A stretch of DNA of 64,000 nt from Welwitschia mirabilis (lineage: Eukaryota; Gnetophyta; Gnetopsida; Welwitschiales): positions 267,904,882 through 267,968,881 of the forward strand of contig JBOZIK010000001.1 of the NCBI GenBank assembly GCA_051453625.1, written 5' to 3'. How positions within the stretch are numbered: position 1 is the first letter of the stretch; each line of letters opens with the position of its first letter. Under the pieces are notes generated by a model. That model had not been told where the DNA came from, did no database searches, and saw nothing but the letters and a program-made list of their open reading frames with translations. Shown here in pieces: positions 32,718 through 46,119 of the stretch. Made by a program: the position numbers and the translations under genes.

Positions 32718-35250
32718 AAGATGACTTATGCAATTAGACATACATGAATGTTCAATTCAAAATAGTTAACTTTACATTTTTCACACATGAAACAATATGA
32801 TCATTAAGTGTAAGTTAAGTGATCAAAGGTTAACTATGTTTTACTATTACTAACATATGCAAGTAAATATATTATTAATAATAATATTATATCATTAATC
32901 ATTCTTAACTATTGTTAAGTTCACAACTCTTGATAAAGAAGGGTATATACTATGGGATTATCTGAAGTAGAATATATATGTATTCTTGTTTTTATAAATA
33001 TCTACATTACCCTTAATATGACATCTAGTACTATTAAAAGGATACTACCTTAACAATTATCTATACCCTTAGCTTGAGTAGCATAGTATCAAGGAAACTC
33101 CATATGTATGAGAATAGTACAATAAGACACATGCACCAATGAAAAGATGTCACATAACCTATGCTAGTTGATAGTTTAAATGATGCTAGTAAAGTATAAC
33201 TAATGGTCGAGTTAATGAGTATACTTCATGGATGGTATACATTCAATATAAAATTAATATGTTACATAAAAGTTGATGAGTAGGAGATTATGTATTAGTA
33301 GTTACTTAATGGTCAAGATCACTTTCATGTAGTTTCAAATTATAGAGCAGTCTAGATATTCTATGGTAAGTTGTATTTTTATTGTCTTTGCAACTTTTTA
33401 AGCATCTTTTTCTTAAAATCTTTAAGCATGGAATCTTGTGAGTCTTTAATTGAAAATGTTGTTGAAATTTTTATAAAGACTTCATATACTCCAAGCTCAT
33501 CTTCTCCAACTCCCTTAATATTACAATAGGAACTAACTATTATTTCAATTCCAAGCCCTGTCTTTATAATACATGAATTTGACTTCACCTTCGAACTTGG
33601 GGATATGAAATAAATAAAATATGTGAAGAGTCTTAGATTATTGAATTACTATTCAACCCAAGAAAAGTGCATTTGTGTTGTTTAAGAAAAGTTATGCTTA
33701 TTTTGGAGTTATCTTATTAGTATTAGTTTCATTTGATGCCTATGAATTTTTAAAAAATAGGATGAAAAGATGAAATCCACTCTCATATTATATTATTTTA
33801 ATTTAAACCATTTTATGCAAATAAAATATTTGTTAATTAGGCTAATGTCGCAAGGAACCTTGCTATGTCTATATAAAAAATGATGAATTTGAAAAGTACA
33901 AGTAAAATAAAATATAATGTCTCTTCTCTAAAAGTACATCTTATCTTTGATCAATTTATTGCATTAAGTTAACTACATTAAGGCCATGGACGCTCATTAG
34001 TAATGCAACTTTAATGACATACTTGTGACATAATCAACTACATTAGACCTATAGATTCTCATGACAATGCAATACTAGTTTCTTTAAGTAATAATATGCT
34101 TAACTCTATCGGAAGAAAATGTCATAAAACTAGATTTTCAGTATGATCTAAATGCTCAAAACAAGGAATATGTATGATTGTAGAAAGCTTAAATTTGAAA
34201 ATAAAAGGTGGGAACTCTAATTTTTTTTGTGCATCCTTTCATTAACATTTGCATTTGAGATTCACTAATTTATTTTTGAATTTTTACAAGTTCACTTAAT
34301 GAGTATCTTATTACACGATATTTTAACCCCTTAAATAGGAAAAAAAATCCCCAAAAATTTTAAGATAAAGGCCATTAACCCAACTATTTATCTTTTATAT
34401 TCATAAGGTTTATGGTTGAATTTAATTTTAATTTTTCACCCATTTACACATGATGTTCAACATCACACTCAATGAAAAAACACCCTAAAAACATAATTGT
34501 ATTTGTTATGAAATTAACATTTGGTTCATGCCTTGATCCATGACCAATTAATCCAAGCCTTTGACGAAATTGAAAAATCTTATGGTCCTCATTCCACCTT
34601 ACTCTTATAAAAACTTGAATTCATCTTATTAATTTACTATGTCTGAATTTACAACACTAAATACAAAAAATTTTTCAATGATTAGCTGAATCTCACACTA
34701 TTCTTTAGTAAACAGTTAGTGCTACTACTTGTCTTTGCTAGTACTACCATTATTTCTTTTTAACACATGCCCAGTATTTTTCTATATTCTTTGCACACAT
34801 TTTTTAGTTCACTGCACCATAGGATAAGTTTGTTCCAATCAAGTTTCAATTCAATTTTCATGAGCTTTCTCATAAATTTTATTTCTAATTCATCTTTATC
34901 CTAAGATTAAGTTGTTTTTTAACTTTATCTTTTCTTCTCTCTATAATTATTTTATTTTTCCCTATTGTATTATTGATTTTTTAGAAAACATAAGTGATAG
35001 ATAAGGAGCTTTCATTAAAGAAGAAATTTGTGATTCATTTTTGGATATGTATGCTCCATTCTACTTACCAATAATAAAGAGTAGAGACTAGAACCACTTA
35101 TTAAAAGAGGTAAATGTGTTTTACTACTCTAAATAAGTGCTTGAATTATATAAGAATGCTTTGTTCAATGATGAAGATCCTTGAGTAATTCATTCTCATA
35201 TAACCATCTTACACCTCTTAGTTGTTAATTGATGATAATCCAAATCTGAT
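32718..35250. other. No gene recognised
   Basis: AT-rich. A 69-codon minus-strand open frame at 33379-33588 ends basic (KDFKKKMLKKLQRQ) but has no domain or visible partner exons. Nothing else stands out. Confidence 0.5.
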
Positions 35251-36335
35251 TTGATGGTACCAATGAATAAATGTTTTTGCTATCTAGAGTGGATTCCTTG
35301 GAATTAAAACTAGAACACATGACTGCATTTATACAAGACGCTCATAAGCCCAAGTCAAAACATAAGAGAGGCTAGAGATTAGATTTTGTAAAAAATAAAT
35401 AATAGTTGATGAATTTTATCAGGTGAAAGATCAACATTTTCTAGGGGATTAATCATACTTTGCTTGATAACATGATTAGATTAATAGATAATCGGCTAAT
35501 AGGTAGTAAGGAATCATTAACTAGCAGTCGATGAAGTCTTTGACAGTTGTTGATTGCCTAGCTTCTAAGCACTACAACAGACGAATATAAGATAAGAAAT
35601 CAACTAGTACATCAGAGGGGTCAAACATTAGTGTAATAGAAAAGAGAAATATAGTCATTAGGGACTATTATTAATCATTAGAATATCTGCTTAAAAGTAT
35701 AAAAAATAATTTAAAAGGGTTAAATAGTCAGATTCTTCAATATTGTGACCTACAACAACTAAAATATCACTTGTATAAATAATTTAGTTATCATAGTACT
35801 TAGAACCTTTTATCAATTTAATTGTAGCACTCTTTCAAACTTTCAATCCTATTCCACTATATCATTTCTCTATCTTATATTTGTCTATACATGAGTGTGG
35901 ATGTAAGAACGCTAAATTTGCTTCTACAAGTGAGTGAGGTTTACTAAGAAATCTCAATTATATTGGTGGAGGACTACCACAAAGCCCTGTTGGATGTGTG
36001 GTTAGATACTACACTTGGAATAAAGAAAAATAAACTTGTTTTTAATAGTTATGCCTTTTCAATTTTGTTTTATTAGTTATAATTCATATGCTAAATTATA
36101 ATATTAATTATCAGTTAGTTGAATTATCATCAGGTTATTTATTCATTAGATGTTATTAAATTAGATGATAAATTACATTATGCAAACTTAGTATTAGTTA
36201 ATTAAATACTAAAAAATCATCAAAGATATGTTATTCACAACTTTCTTCTAGGATATATAGTTTTGATAACTATTATTAGATATTTTATGAATGGATGTTT
36301 TTCTTGTTATTTGATTATTTAATAGAATATTCAAC
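35251..36335 (+). repeat. Possible 5' LTR and leader of the copia element at 36336
   Basis: Position directly upstream of gag, and a stretch near 35880-36020 (GAGTGTGGATGTAAG, AAGTGAGTGAGG, TGGTGGAGGACTACC) resembles the end region of plant copia LTRs. No second copy was found in the window and no clear primer-binding site is seen, so the call is tentative. Confidence 0.3.
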
Positions 36336-37475
36336 ATGGAAGACCAACCAATCAACTGTCCACCCTACTTTACTAATGGTAATTATGAGTTTTAGAAGAT
36401 AAGGATGTAGGTCTTTATTGAAGAAATGAGTTTTGACTACTAGAAAATTGTTGAAGAAGGTTTTTACCCTCAAATGAAACCTCAAATAGTTAATGAAGTT
36501 ACAAACTTTATGGCCAGGCCAAGGAGCTTCTAAAAGAATAAATATAAATACCCAACAATGCTTAATAATAAGGCAATAAATAAAACATAGTGTGGAATCA
36601 ATGTGTAGAATTACAAAAAGGTAATAAATGTTACTACCATAAAAGAATATTGGTTTACTTGCAGGTGATATATAAAGGAGCTAATCAAATAAATAGAACC
36701 AAGAAGAAAAATGCTCATGATGTAATTTAAGTAAATTAAAATGTAAGAGAACGAAATATTTATAGAATTTAATAACAAACTTATGGATATCATTAGTAGA
36801 CTTTGAAGAGTTAGAAAACATCTTAAATCAAGGTAAATTATTGACAAGAGATTGAGATCTCTTTTAAAAGCTTATAAGATTAATGTGCTTCTAATTGAAG
36901 AAACAAAGAACATTGACAACATTAAGCTAGAAGAACTGCTAAGCAAAAACTTAACATTTAACATATTTACAAAGGTAATAAAGGTAATGGTATGGCTCTT
37001 AATGTTATATAACTTTATTCTTCTAGACATAATAACAATGATAATTTACCTAGATACTTTTCTTTTGATTCTAATTCTGACATGGATGAAGTATTAGCTT
37101 TATTTAGTAGAAAATATAATAAGATGTTGAAAGTAAAAAAATGAAGAAATAGGAGAGGTTATGACACAATAATATTTAATATGGAAGGACAATACAAGAC
37201 AAAATAATATTGGATGCTATGCATGCAAAGAATTTGGACATAAAAGAAGGCACTAAAGGAATTTAAATAAAAATGAAAAATGTTCACTTGGGATAGTAAT
37301 GAATCAAATAAGAAAGATACTTATAACAACAAGAGGCTATCTCTCATGACATTCACCTCATCGGATGTGGCATTTATTGCTAACTTTAAGGATGATTTTG
37401 AATTTGAGTTAACTAGTCCCCATAAATTGGAATTGGAGAATGTATCAATTATTACAAGTAATGAAAAAAAATAAT
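36336..37475 (+). pseudogene. Ty1/copia gag (degenerate)
   Basis: Starts at the ATG 36336 with MEDQPINCPPYFTNGNYEF followed by a stop where the family has Trp, then KIRM and FDY-stop-KIVEEGFYP, the DUF4219/UBN2 beginning. A later part reads VLLIEETKNIDNIKLEELLS (36885-36945), the same block as in the minus-strand gag at 366-578. A zinc knuckle at about 37210-37255 (CYACKEFGHKRRH) has His for the last Cys. The end at 37280-37474 is an open Asn/Lys/Glu-rich stretch. The element continues beyond the gap at 37731. Confidence 0.8.
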
Positions 37476-37730
37476 GAAGAAGAGGATTATTTTTTCATAA
37501 TTAAAGAAGATGAAATGACAATCAAAGAAGAAGAGACAAAAAAATGAAAGAAATAAAAAAATGTACAAGAAGATACTAATAAGATGAAAGTCTAATGGAG
37601 GCATACCAAGAGCTCCTCAAACAGAGCAATAAGATACTAAAATATAACACCTACTTGGAAAAGGATAAAACCCAATATGAATAAGAGAAGAAGAAGTTAA
37701 CATCAGAAGTAGAACTTATAAATAATATCT

Positions 37731-38508
37731 NNNNNNNNNNNNNNNNNNNNNNNNNNNNNNNNNNNNNNNNNNNNNNNNNNNNNNNNNNNNNNNNNNNNNN
37801 NNNNNNNNNNNNNNNNNNNNNNNNNNNNNNNNNNNNNNNNNNNNNNNNNNNNNNNNNNNNNNNNNNNNNNNNNNNNNNNNNNNNNNNNNNNNNNNNNNNN
37901 NNNNNNNNNNNNNNNNNNNNNNNNNNNNNNNNNNNNNNNNNNNNNNNNNNNNNNNNNNNNNNNNNNNNNNNNNNNNNNNNNNNNNNNNNNNNNNNNNNNN
38001 NNNNNNNNNNNNNNNNNNNNNNNNNNNNNNNNNNNNNNNNNNNNNNNNNNNNNNNNNNNNNNNNNNNNNNNNNNNNNNNNNNNNNNNNNNNNNNNNNNNN
38101 NNNNNNNNNNNNNNNNNNNNNNNNNNNNNNNNNNNNNNNNNNNNNNNNNNNNNNNNNNNNNNNNNNNNNNNNNNNNNNNNNNNNNNNNNNNNNNNNNNNN
38201 NNNNNNNNNNNNNNNNNNNNNNNNNNNNNNNNNNNNNNNNNNNNNNNNNNNNNNNNNNNNNNNNNNNNNNNNNNNNNNNNNNNNNNNNNNNNNNNNNNNN
38301 NNNNNNNNNNNNNNNNNNNNNNNNNNNNNNNNNNNNNNNNNNNNNNNNNNNNNNNNNNNNNNNNNNNNNNNNNNNNNNNNNNNNNNNNNNNNNNNNNNNN
38401 NNNNNNNNNNNNNNNNNNNNNNNNNNNNNNNNNNNNNNNNNNNNNNNNNNNNNNNNNNNNNNNNNNNNNNNNNNNNNNNNNNNNNNNNNNNNNNNNNNNN
38501 NNNNNNNN
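37731..38508. other. Assembly gap (778 N)
   Basis: Unknown bases inside the copia element. Open frames through it are artefacts. Confidence 0.95.
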
Positions 38509-39570
38509 TCTCCTTTGTGCTAGTATCATCAAGTAAATCTTCATCTCTTTCTAAGGGTAAAGGTCCAATTCCTTCTAACTCAAATTTAGGTATGTCCAAC
38601 CTTATTTACAGAATGTTGAATTTAGCACCAATAAAAAAAAAACCCAAGAAATTCGTTATTTATCAATTTTGTAATATCTTTGATTATACTAAATTTAATT
38701 ATCACTTCAATAATATATCTTTTCAATTTGGCATTCTACCTGGTTATCAAGTTATTAGGAAAAAGGTAAATTTTAACATTATATGTAGAAATGATAAAGC
38801 TCATAAGAGTTTTTTAATTTACACACATTTAATATCCACTAATGATGTTAATTGATATCTTAATGATAATTACTTAAAACATATGACAAAAGATACAAGT
38901 AGATTCAAAAGATAAATAAATGTAATGGAGGTGCTATGACCTCATGGAAAAGTAATGGTGCAAGGTGTTGGAACTATTGATGGCAAGGACTTTTTAATGA
39001 CTTTTAATGTTCTCTACATTTATATATAAAATCATAACCTCTAAGCATAAGCCAAATTTGTGATAAAGGTATGCATGTTTTATCTAGTCCTTCAAATTAT
39101 CAAGTTTTAAATAAACATTAAAAAATATTATTGATTAGTATTAAGAATAAAAATGTATATTCTGTTATGCAATAATTGAGTAATAAACGTTCATCTTGAA
39201 TATCTTTTAATGAGAGTAATCTTTGACATAAATGTTAAGATTATGTTAACTATAAAAATATTTACAACATTTTCAAAGTCATTCTCATTAATGAAATTCC
39301 AACATTAAGAAAGATTAAAGGAGAATTGTGTAGAGCTTATCAATTAGAAAGAAAAAGTAAAAAGAGTTTTTGTAAGGCTGATTAAGTTTCATCTCAATAG
39401 TATTTAGACTTACTTCATATTAATCTTATAGGTCTTATCTCTATAGAGAGTCTTGATAGTAAGAAGTAACTATTGATTATTATTAGTAACTTTTCAAGAT
39501 TTACGTGGGTGATATTTTTGAGACACAAGAGTGAAACCTTTGAGAAGTGAATAAAAGAAAAACTAAATTT
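38509..39570 (+). pseudogene. Ty1/copia protease-to-integrase remnant
   Basis: In several frames: GKVMVQGVGTIDGKDFLMTF and NVLYI at 38940-39020, the segment before integrase. LSISQICDKGMHV follows at 39045-39085. Then comes the integrase zinc and core start: LRKIKGELCRAYQLERKSKK at 39300-39365, LDLLHINLIGLIS at 39405-39445, and FSRFTWVIFLRHKSETFE at 39495-39550. Catalytic residues beyond this point and RT are not found; the element appears truncated near 39570-39750. Confidence 0.75.
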
Positions 39571-41984
39571 TTAAATTGATAAGATCATACTTTAAGCCTT
39601 CTCAAAAATAAATGTGTACTTAACTTGATAATTCAACTTAGGTTAAAAATCAAATATAAAAAGTTCAAGTTGTAGCATAAAGAAATCTCGTAGGTGAAAT
39701 TACATATAGTGGAAGCACATGATCATCAAACTGATGGAATACTTAACATGAATTCATTTTAAAATATTTATATTTCCTTATCAAACTGTTACTTTACATG
39801 ATAACATAGCTATTTATTTTATGTGGCATATAAGTAATTAGAACACATGACTTATAATTATCATAAAAAACTACATTTATAAAAATATCATTTTACAAAT
39901 GTGAAATATAAAATATAACAAAATAAAAAGAAATAATCTGTTATAAACATTCACTAAGATTCTAAAGATCCTTTATAACTTAAATAAGCAAGTAATAAGA
40001 TTTAAATAGTTAAAGATATTTTCTTACAGAAATATTTCTTCTTAAAATGTTCATTACTTGAAATCATTTAACATGCATGTAATTAAGTAATTTAGAAATC
40101 ACGTTTTATTCTATAAAAATTGTACATCAATCTAGAATCAAAAGTTAATACTTAAGAAGCTAGATTCTTTAAATTGACATAGCAAACTATTTAACTTTAA
40201 TAAGATTTCATTAAATTTTGATAATTTAACTTGAAAAATAACTCTTTACGTATCATGAAATGAGTCATAAAAGCATTAGAACATATGAATTAGGTTTCAA
40301 TATAATAATTAATTAATAGAAACTAGCATATGAATTTTAATGAAATCAAAGTGATACTTAGTCAGGTTCAAGGTATTTTGACTAATAAAAAAGAAAAAAG
40401 AAGAAAAAATTTAGAAGAACAAACTTATAAATTCTTAAAACATTAAAAATACTCATAATATTTATTAAAAAAAGTTTCTAGAATCAAACATTCAAGACCA
40501 AGTAGAATTAATTAAAATTAATAGAAACAGATCATCTAGAACAAACTGCAAAATTTGTAATAAATTCTATTTTGACCATAATATTAAGTAAGATAGAAAA
40601 CTTGAGAAAATTTGGATTACATATTCTGGAAGTGTTCAAATTATAAAAATACATTAATAATGATAGAAAAATTTAGTATGAAAAATAAGAAAATTACAAT
40701 TTCACAGTCCATAAAGTTAAAGTTTTCTAAGTAAAACTACAACTTAATTGTAAATGATTAAAAATAGGGTTTTAGAGGCCAAATTTAATTTCTAACTAAT
40801 TAATAATAGAATATTTTAAATTAGGATAGGAATCTACTAAGAAACTTTTAAAACCGTTATATTTTTAGAAAAAGAATTATATTTAAAACATGCATTGAAA
40901 TTTACTAGCCTACTTTAATCTTACGAAGATGAGAAAGATAAGAGAATAATTCATGGAAAAATAAATAATTTAAACTTAAGATAAATTTAAATAACATATT
41001 CATAAATCAATAAATTATTATTAAAAAGGAAAGGAAAAAAGAATTCATCATCAATTTCTTAAGAATAAATGTGGAATCATAAGGAAATGTACTAGAAAAA
41101 TGAGAAGAATGAAGATAAGAAGAGAGAAAAGGAATAAAACACATGATTTATTTTGACAAAGGATAACCAACCATGTAAAATTTCAAAATTCCATAATAGG
41201 TCCTCAATTTATAACAATCTAATTAACACTAATTATTCAACATACTATAAGAAGTTTAACTAAATTGAAAGAAAAACATGATAAAAATACATAAATCAAT
41301 TAATCAAAAGCATAAAAACATAAGGAAAAGAACACTTATTAATTTTAGATAAAATCATAGTCCTTTCCATTATTTTTAAATTTAATTGCTTATAAGAGTT
41401 GATTTCTTCACTTTATTCTGCACTATCCATTCATGTATACTTTATTGCCTCCACAATGCCCTTCCAATGGATAAAAATGGGAGAAAAGTTAATGGAAAAT
41501 GGAATGTAAAAGAATGTAAAAGGATGATAATGGATTTATATGATGATAAGAGATTTAAATGAATAATGTAAAAGGCTTTGAAAGCTCATAAAGAGAGAAG
41601 ATCAATTTGGAAGTGAAGAAATGTAAGAAAATTAAAGTAGAAAATCTCCTTCCAATGCCTGAGAATGTTTTGAATCATATCAAAATGGCATAAATTAGGT
41701 ACAATAACATTGTGATCTTGGTTTTGGAATTGAGAAGAGATTTTCCTAGGTTCACTTGAATAAGTTTCACACCTAGGTTACCAAAGCCATTACATTTCCA
41801 CATGTATTACATGTGAACATAGTGAAAATTGTTTCATGATACTGTAGCACCAATTTAAGTTTGAAAATGATGCTAAAGCATCATAGATAGTTTGGAAAAT
41901 AACTATCTTACCTTCTAGAAGTTAAATTGAATTAATTTATTTATGAGATGATGCATTATTTCAGGTGTCGTCTAGATAATATAG
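39571..41984. other. AT-rich region without recognisable features
   Basis: Strongly A-rich (on this strand) with no open frame above 60 codons. Probably decayed transposon DNA. 41700-41960 has LTR-like texture (ATGATGC, TCGTCTAGATAATA words like the gypsy LTRs) but no firm alignment. Confidence 0.45.
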
Positions 41985-42336
41985 GAGATGATGCCACCTC
42001 ATAAGAATTTTACATCATCTATCAGGTTAATTCCAATTAGCATCTTCATTGGCTTAAATGTTCGATTATCCATATAATCATCTGAATGATGCATTAGATG
42101 ATAGGATTTTTAATAATTCTTCATGCTTGTATTAGCCTTAATGTTTAGAGGAAGTTTACTTTAAATAGGAAATATTGCAAACTACTTCAAATGTTGTAAA
42201 ATGTAATGAAGATTGCATGTTTTTGTATCATTCGTTTTAGCTCTCCATTATTGTAGAAATCTAGCATAAACCTATTTAATATTCTATAAAACTACCAAAA
42301 TACCCTAATAAATACATACAAGTTGGTCATGCAACA
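41985..42336 (-). repeat. G0 gypsy 3' LTR (partial)
   Basis: Aligns with 51330-51688 of the G3 LTR from GATGCCACCTCATAA onward. On the minus strand it starts TGTTGCATGACC after the polypurine tract at 42337. The left part of the LTR is lost. Confidence 0.75.
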
Positions 42337-42578
42337 TAGCTTCCCACTTAGCCTTATCAGTCCCTGATAAAACTAGGTGGTTAACCATAATTGTGAACTA
42401 ACTTAATTAGTAATAAAAATAACTTAGGCATTAGAAAAATCATCTCAACAAGAATTTTTTAGAAATCTCATAGATACAAGTTAAATTATTAAAAACAAAA
42501 AATTAAACATTTATCCTATTTAAGATACTAGCCATACCATCATCCAGGTCGTCATCGAGATAATATGAGGACGATAAG
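42337..42578 (-). other. G0 3' untranslated region, left piece
   Basis: Minus-strand polypurine tract GGCTAAGTGGGAAGCTA at the LTR border, then sequence homologous to 51689-51935. It is interrupted by G2; the continuation is at 50158. The last five bases (ATAAG) are the target duplication. Confidence 0.75.
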
Positions 42579-43642
42579 TGATGTGCTATCAAATTGTATG
42601 TATTTGATGGGGTATTATGAGTTGTTTTGCAGGACATTTACACAAGTATGGATACAATAATAAGGATTATGAAGAATTAATAAAAGATCTTAGAAATGTG
42701 TAATTCTTAGCATGATTGAAGGCATTTGAGCACATTATGATACATATGACTTTGGAGGAAGAACATTAATGTAAAAGGCTAGCTTCTTTTAAGTTAGAAG
42801 GATAAATAAGACTATTGTCCCCTCTATCATCCCCACGACATGCAGGATGATGATATATTGGATGCCAACATGGACTAGAGCTAGTACTGCTGAGTCACTG
42901 CTAAGTTATCTTTTATAAAGGGCTATTGTTTCCATGGTTATCCCCATGACATACAGGACAATGACTATATGATCCATTGTTTACTTGGTTATTCCAATAA
43001 TAGATGAGACAATAATGTAATTGCTAGATAACCTTTATTTGCTTCATTTGTTTCTTTTTTATAATTAAGTGCATTTTGTAGTGCCTTGTATGTGTTAGTT
43101 TTGTTTTATAATCCTATAAATAAGAACCTTCTTTGACTCTTCTCTTCATCTTCATTTATACTAGATATTCTTGTAATAGGAGAATGAAGGGCTAAAGATC
43201 CATCTTGTAAGTTGTAGAATGATATTTCCTTAGTGAAGGGCTGTGTATCCTCCATTAAGTCTTAACTATTTTATAACCTAAACATTAGTTCTTTCTTAAT
43301 ATAAAACTCCATTTTTACTGTGTATCTTAATTTTGTTATATTTTCCTTATGATTTATATTGCCCTTGATCCAGCGATAGTTTTATTAGTGGTATAGGTCT
43401 TAAGAGTGATCTTTGTTAAAACTGAAAGAAAGTCGTTTTAGAATTACTTTGTATTTTATTTAGATTTTTTTACACTCACATTTGCATCACATTTTAATTT
43501 CTGCATTATTCTTTAATTTTGGTTACCATATTCTTCTAGAAAATCAATCTTTATTCTTTTTTCGTAAGTCATCAATAAGATATGACATTTAGGTCACTCC
43601 CATTCATATTAGAGTGTGTATATAAAAATACACATCACAACA
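42579..43642 (+). repeat. G2 5' LTR
   Basis: 1064 bases, TGATGTGCTATC to CATCACAACA. Homologous along its length to 49102-50157. TATAAATA at 43115-43122, followed by AGAACCTTC, is a plausible core promoter. Confidence 0.88.
43115..43122 (+). promoter_or_regulatory. LTR TATA box (G2)
   Basis: TATAAATA conserved at the same place in the 3' LTR (49639-49646) despite divergence around it. Confidence 0.5.
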
Positions 43643-44408
43643 TGTTGACATCATTAATGAAGAAGGCTACTAAGGAGCATGAGAATTGTCATTGTTTAGA
43701 TGAGTAAATTAGATTTCTATTAGATTCCTTATCTATAATGATATTGTATTTCTTAGTTAGGATTTATAGGTTTTTAGTTTTCTAGTTTCTATTTTTGCAG
43801 TCTGTAATAACAATTATCATCCACTCTATCATTCTCATAACATTGGAAATGATAGTAAATTTTCATTTTTGTCTGTGAGTTTTTTGTGAATAATTCTTAT
43901 GATCTCAATTTCAGAAATAATATAGCTTTCATCTCCACTATCATACTCAGGACATTATGGATGACAATTTGTAATTATAGCCTTCTATTCTTGAATTATA
44001 GTTTTTGATTAGTCAATAACAAAAAGTTATTTATTGTTCCCTGTGTTGTCCACATGACTAGAAGGACAACAGTCTCTATGCGTCTTTTTGGTTCTTTTTT
44101 TTTTTTTTTGGCTCTCTATTTTATTCATCCCATCTGTAATTCCCATGATAGTTAAGATAATTATTAATTTTTTTATGTTACTTTTTATTATTTTGTATTT
44201 TTAGAATGCGATGACATGGTTAATCGAGGAAATAATATCAAAGAGAAAGACTATTAATAGAGGAGAACATAAGAAAAGGACTGGTGGACTTCGAAATCAA
44301 ATCCAAAAAACAATTTCCAGGTGCATACAATATTTCTTTTAAATTTATTTTTTTGAATTTGATCCTATTCAAAAAAATTTGTTAGAAAAAGAAGAAGATA
44401 ATTTTATA
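43643..44408 (+). other. G2 leader
   Basis: Untranslated region between the LTR and gag. It contains several copies of words such as (T)ATCAT(C/T)CTCAT-GACATT-GGATGACA (near 43810, 43930, 44050 and 44130) that also occur in the LTR. A T-rich run lies at 44095-44109. Confidence 0.5.
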
Positions 44409-45840
44409 ATGTCAAAAACTGCACAAAAGCAAAAACAAGTTATAGGATATTTAATATCTGGTCCTAATGTGAACCTTACCCTTAGGGAATTACTAACAAA
44501 TAAGAAATGAGAAATTCAAACTCCTTTTGATTTATTACCAGAAGATGATATTGAGTTAAAGCATCTAAACTCCTATCCATATTTACTAATAAACATAAGG
44601 AGGATCCCCTTCAAAACATCATAGACATAGAATAATTAATTCTTATCTTAGAAAATAAAAAGAAAAGGATTAGTGATCAAACATACATGGTTATTTTTCC
44701 CATGATATAGAAGGAAAGAGTAAAAATTGCTAAAAATATACACCACAAAAGTTTAAAATCTTGGGATCAAGTTCAAAAGACATTTATTAAAAGGTTTATG
44801 AGTAAAGAAATTGTTAGGAAAAGAAAAGAAGTAACAAATTTTCAACAATAACTAAATGAGGATTATGCTTTCACATATGAACACTTCTTCATCACCATTC
44901 ATTCTAATCTATAGATGCTTTTTCACATGAAGGATTAGTTAACTACTTTTATAGTAGGCTAAATCACCACATGAAATAACTTGCAAACTTCTCTTATGAT
45001 GGAAACCTTATGAACCTCACATCAGACAATGCTTAAAAAATATTAGAAGAACTTGTGGAGGCTACCCAAAATTGGCCAACATCGAAAGAAAACCACACTA
45101 CAGGTCCACTTGTCAAAGATTTAAAAGAAGTTAAATAAGAAAAGGAGGTAGAAGACAACCTTGCAAATCTGATTAGAGATTTCATACCAACTTTGGAGAA
45201 GTATACTGAAATGATTTTAGATGTCAAATAAATAACTGAAAAGAATGTTATTCCAACATGTGACTTATGCAAGGACAATTATCACATAACTAAAAAATGT
45301 TCACTTTTACTTACCTACAAAGAAAAGATACATGAAGAAGTTTGTGCTTTCAACCAAAAACTTTCAAACTTCCACTAGTCACAACCTAGGATGAATTTAC
45401 AATCCAACTTTTAAACCTTTGACAATAAGTTCAATAATTTTCAACCTTTTAAAAATTGATTCGAGAACTTAAACTTTCAACCAAGTTCATCAAATGTTCA
45501 ACATCCAAATGATCCACTAAATAAACTTATAAAATTAAAAAAAAAAAGAATGAAATGTAGCATTAAAGAGATAAATACTAGCTCAAAAAAGTAAAACAAC
45601 AACATTGAAAACTTAGTAAATGTCCTTCAACAAACCATGTTAGCAAATCAAAAGTTAGAAGGATCATTGATAATACAACCTCTTTCAAATTCCAAAAAAA
45701 TGACAAGAGACTGTAAAGTTGTAACATGAAATGGATGTAACACAAGTACTCCTTCTTATGAAGAGTCAACCTCCCAAAATAAAACTTTAAATGATGAGGG
45801 AGAAGAGGACATCAAAATATCATAAGATTATAACTTTCCT
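44409..45840 (+). pseudogene. G2 gypsy gag (degenerate)
   Basis: From the ATG at 44409 (MSKTAQKQKQVIGYLISGPN, then VNLTLRELLTNKK) the reading frame shows NPFDL-like TPFDLLPEDDIELKHLNSYP, as in G1 at 15990-16110. The KYTEMILDVK segment (45200) and an intact zinc knuckle CDLCKDNYHITKKC (45259-45300) follow, then an Asn/Phe/Gln-rich tail. Stops (mostly at former Gln and Trp codons) and frameshifts abound. Confidence 0.8.
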
Positions 45841-46119
45841 TCTCTTAATAAAAATAAAAAGAAAAATTCTTGACAAAAGTAAATAAAGATAAAAAAAAAT
45901 TCTTTACAAAAGTAATCAAATACCCTTTGGCTTTATTAGATTAACTCTAATTTAACTTTCAATGAGCATTTTAAAGCCTTGATAAAAAATGTAAGCATAA
46001 AATTATCTTTCTAGAAACTTTTACAACAAAATCTAAGGTACTTAAAGCTATGGAAATACTTAACAAGAAGGAAAAAAATGAGTTATTGCTAGTAAAGTAT
46101 TTTTATCACAATTCCTCAT

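Noticed and set aside
31951-32741. Four open frames of 250-257 codons
   Set aside because: They consist of N translated as X; only a few edge codons are real.
33379-33588. 69-codon minus-strand frame
   Set aside because: Plausible composition but no homology I can name, no splice partners and no neighbouring gene; treated as chance.
37651-38599. Two minus-strand frames of about 297 codons
   Set aside because: They cross a 778-N gap; the real edge residues on the plus strand belong to a copia element.
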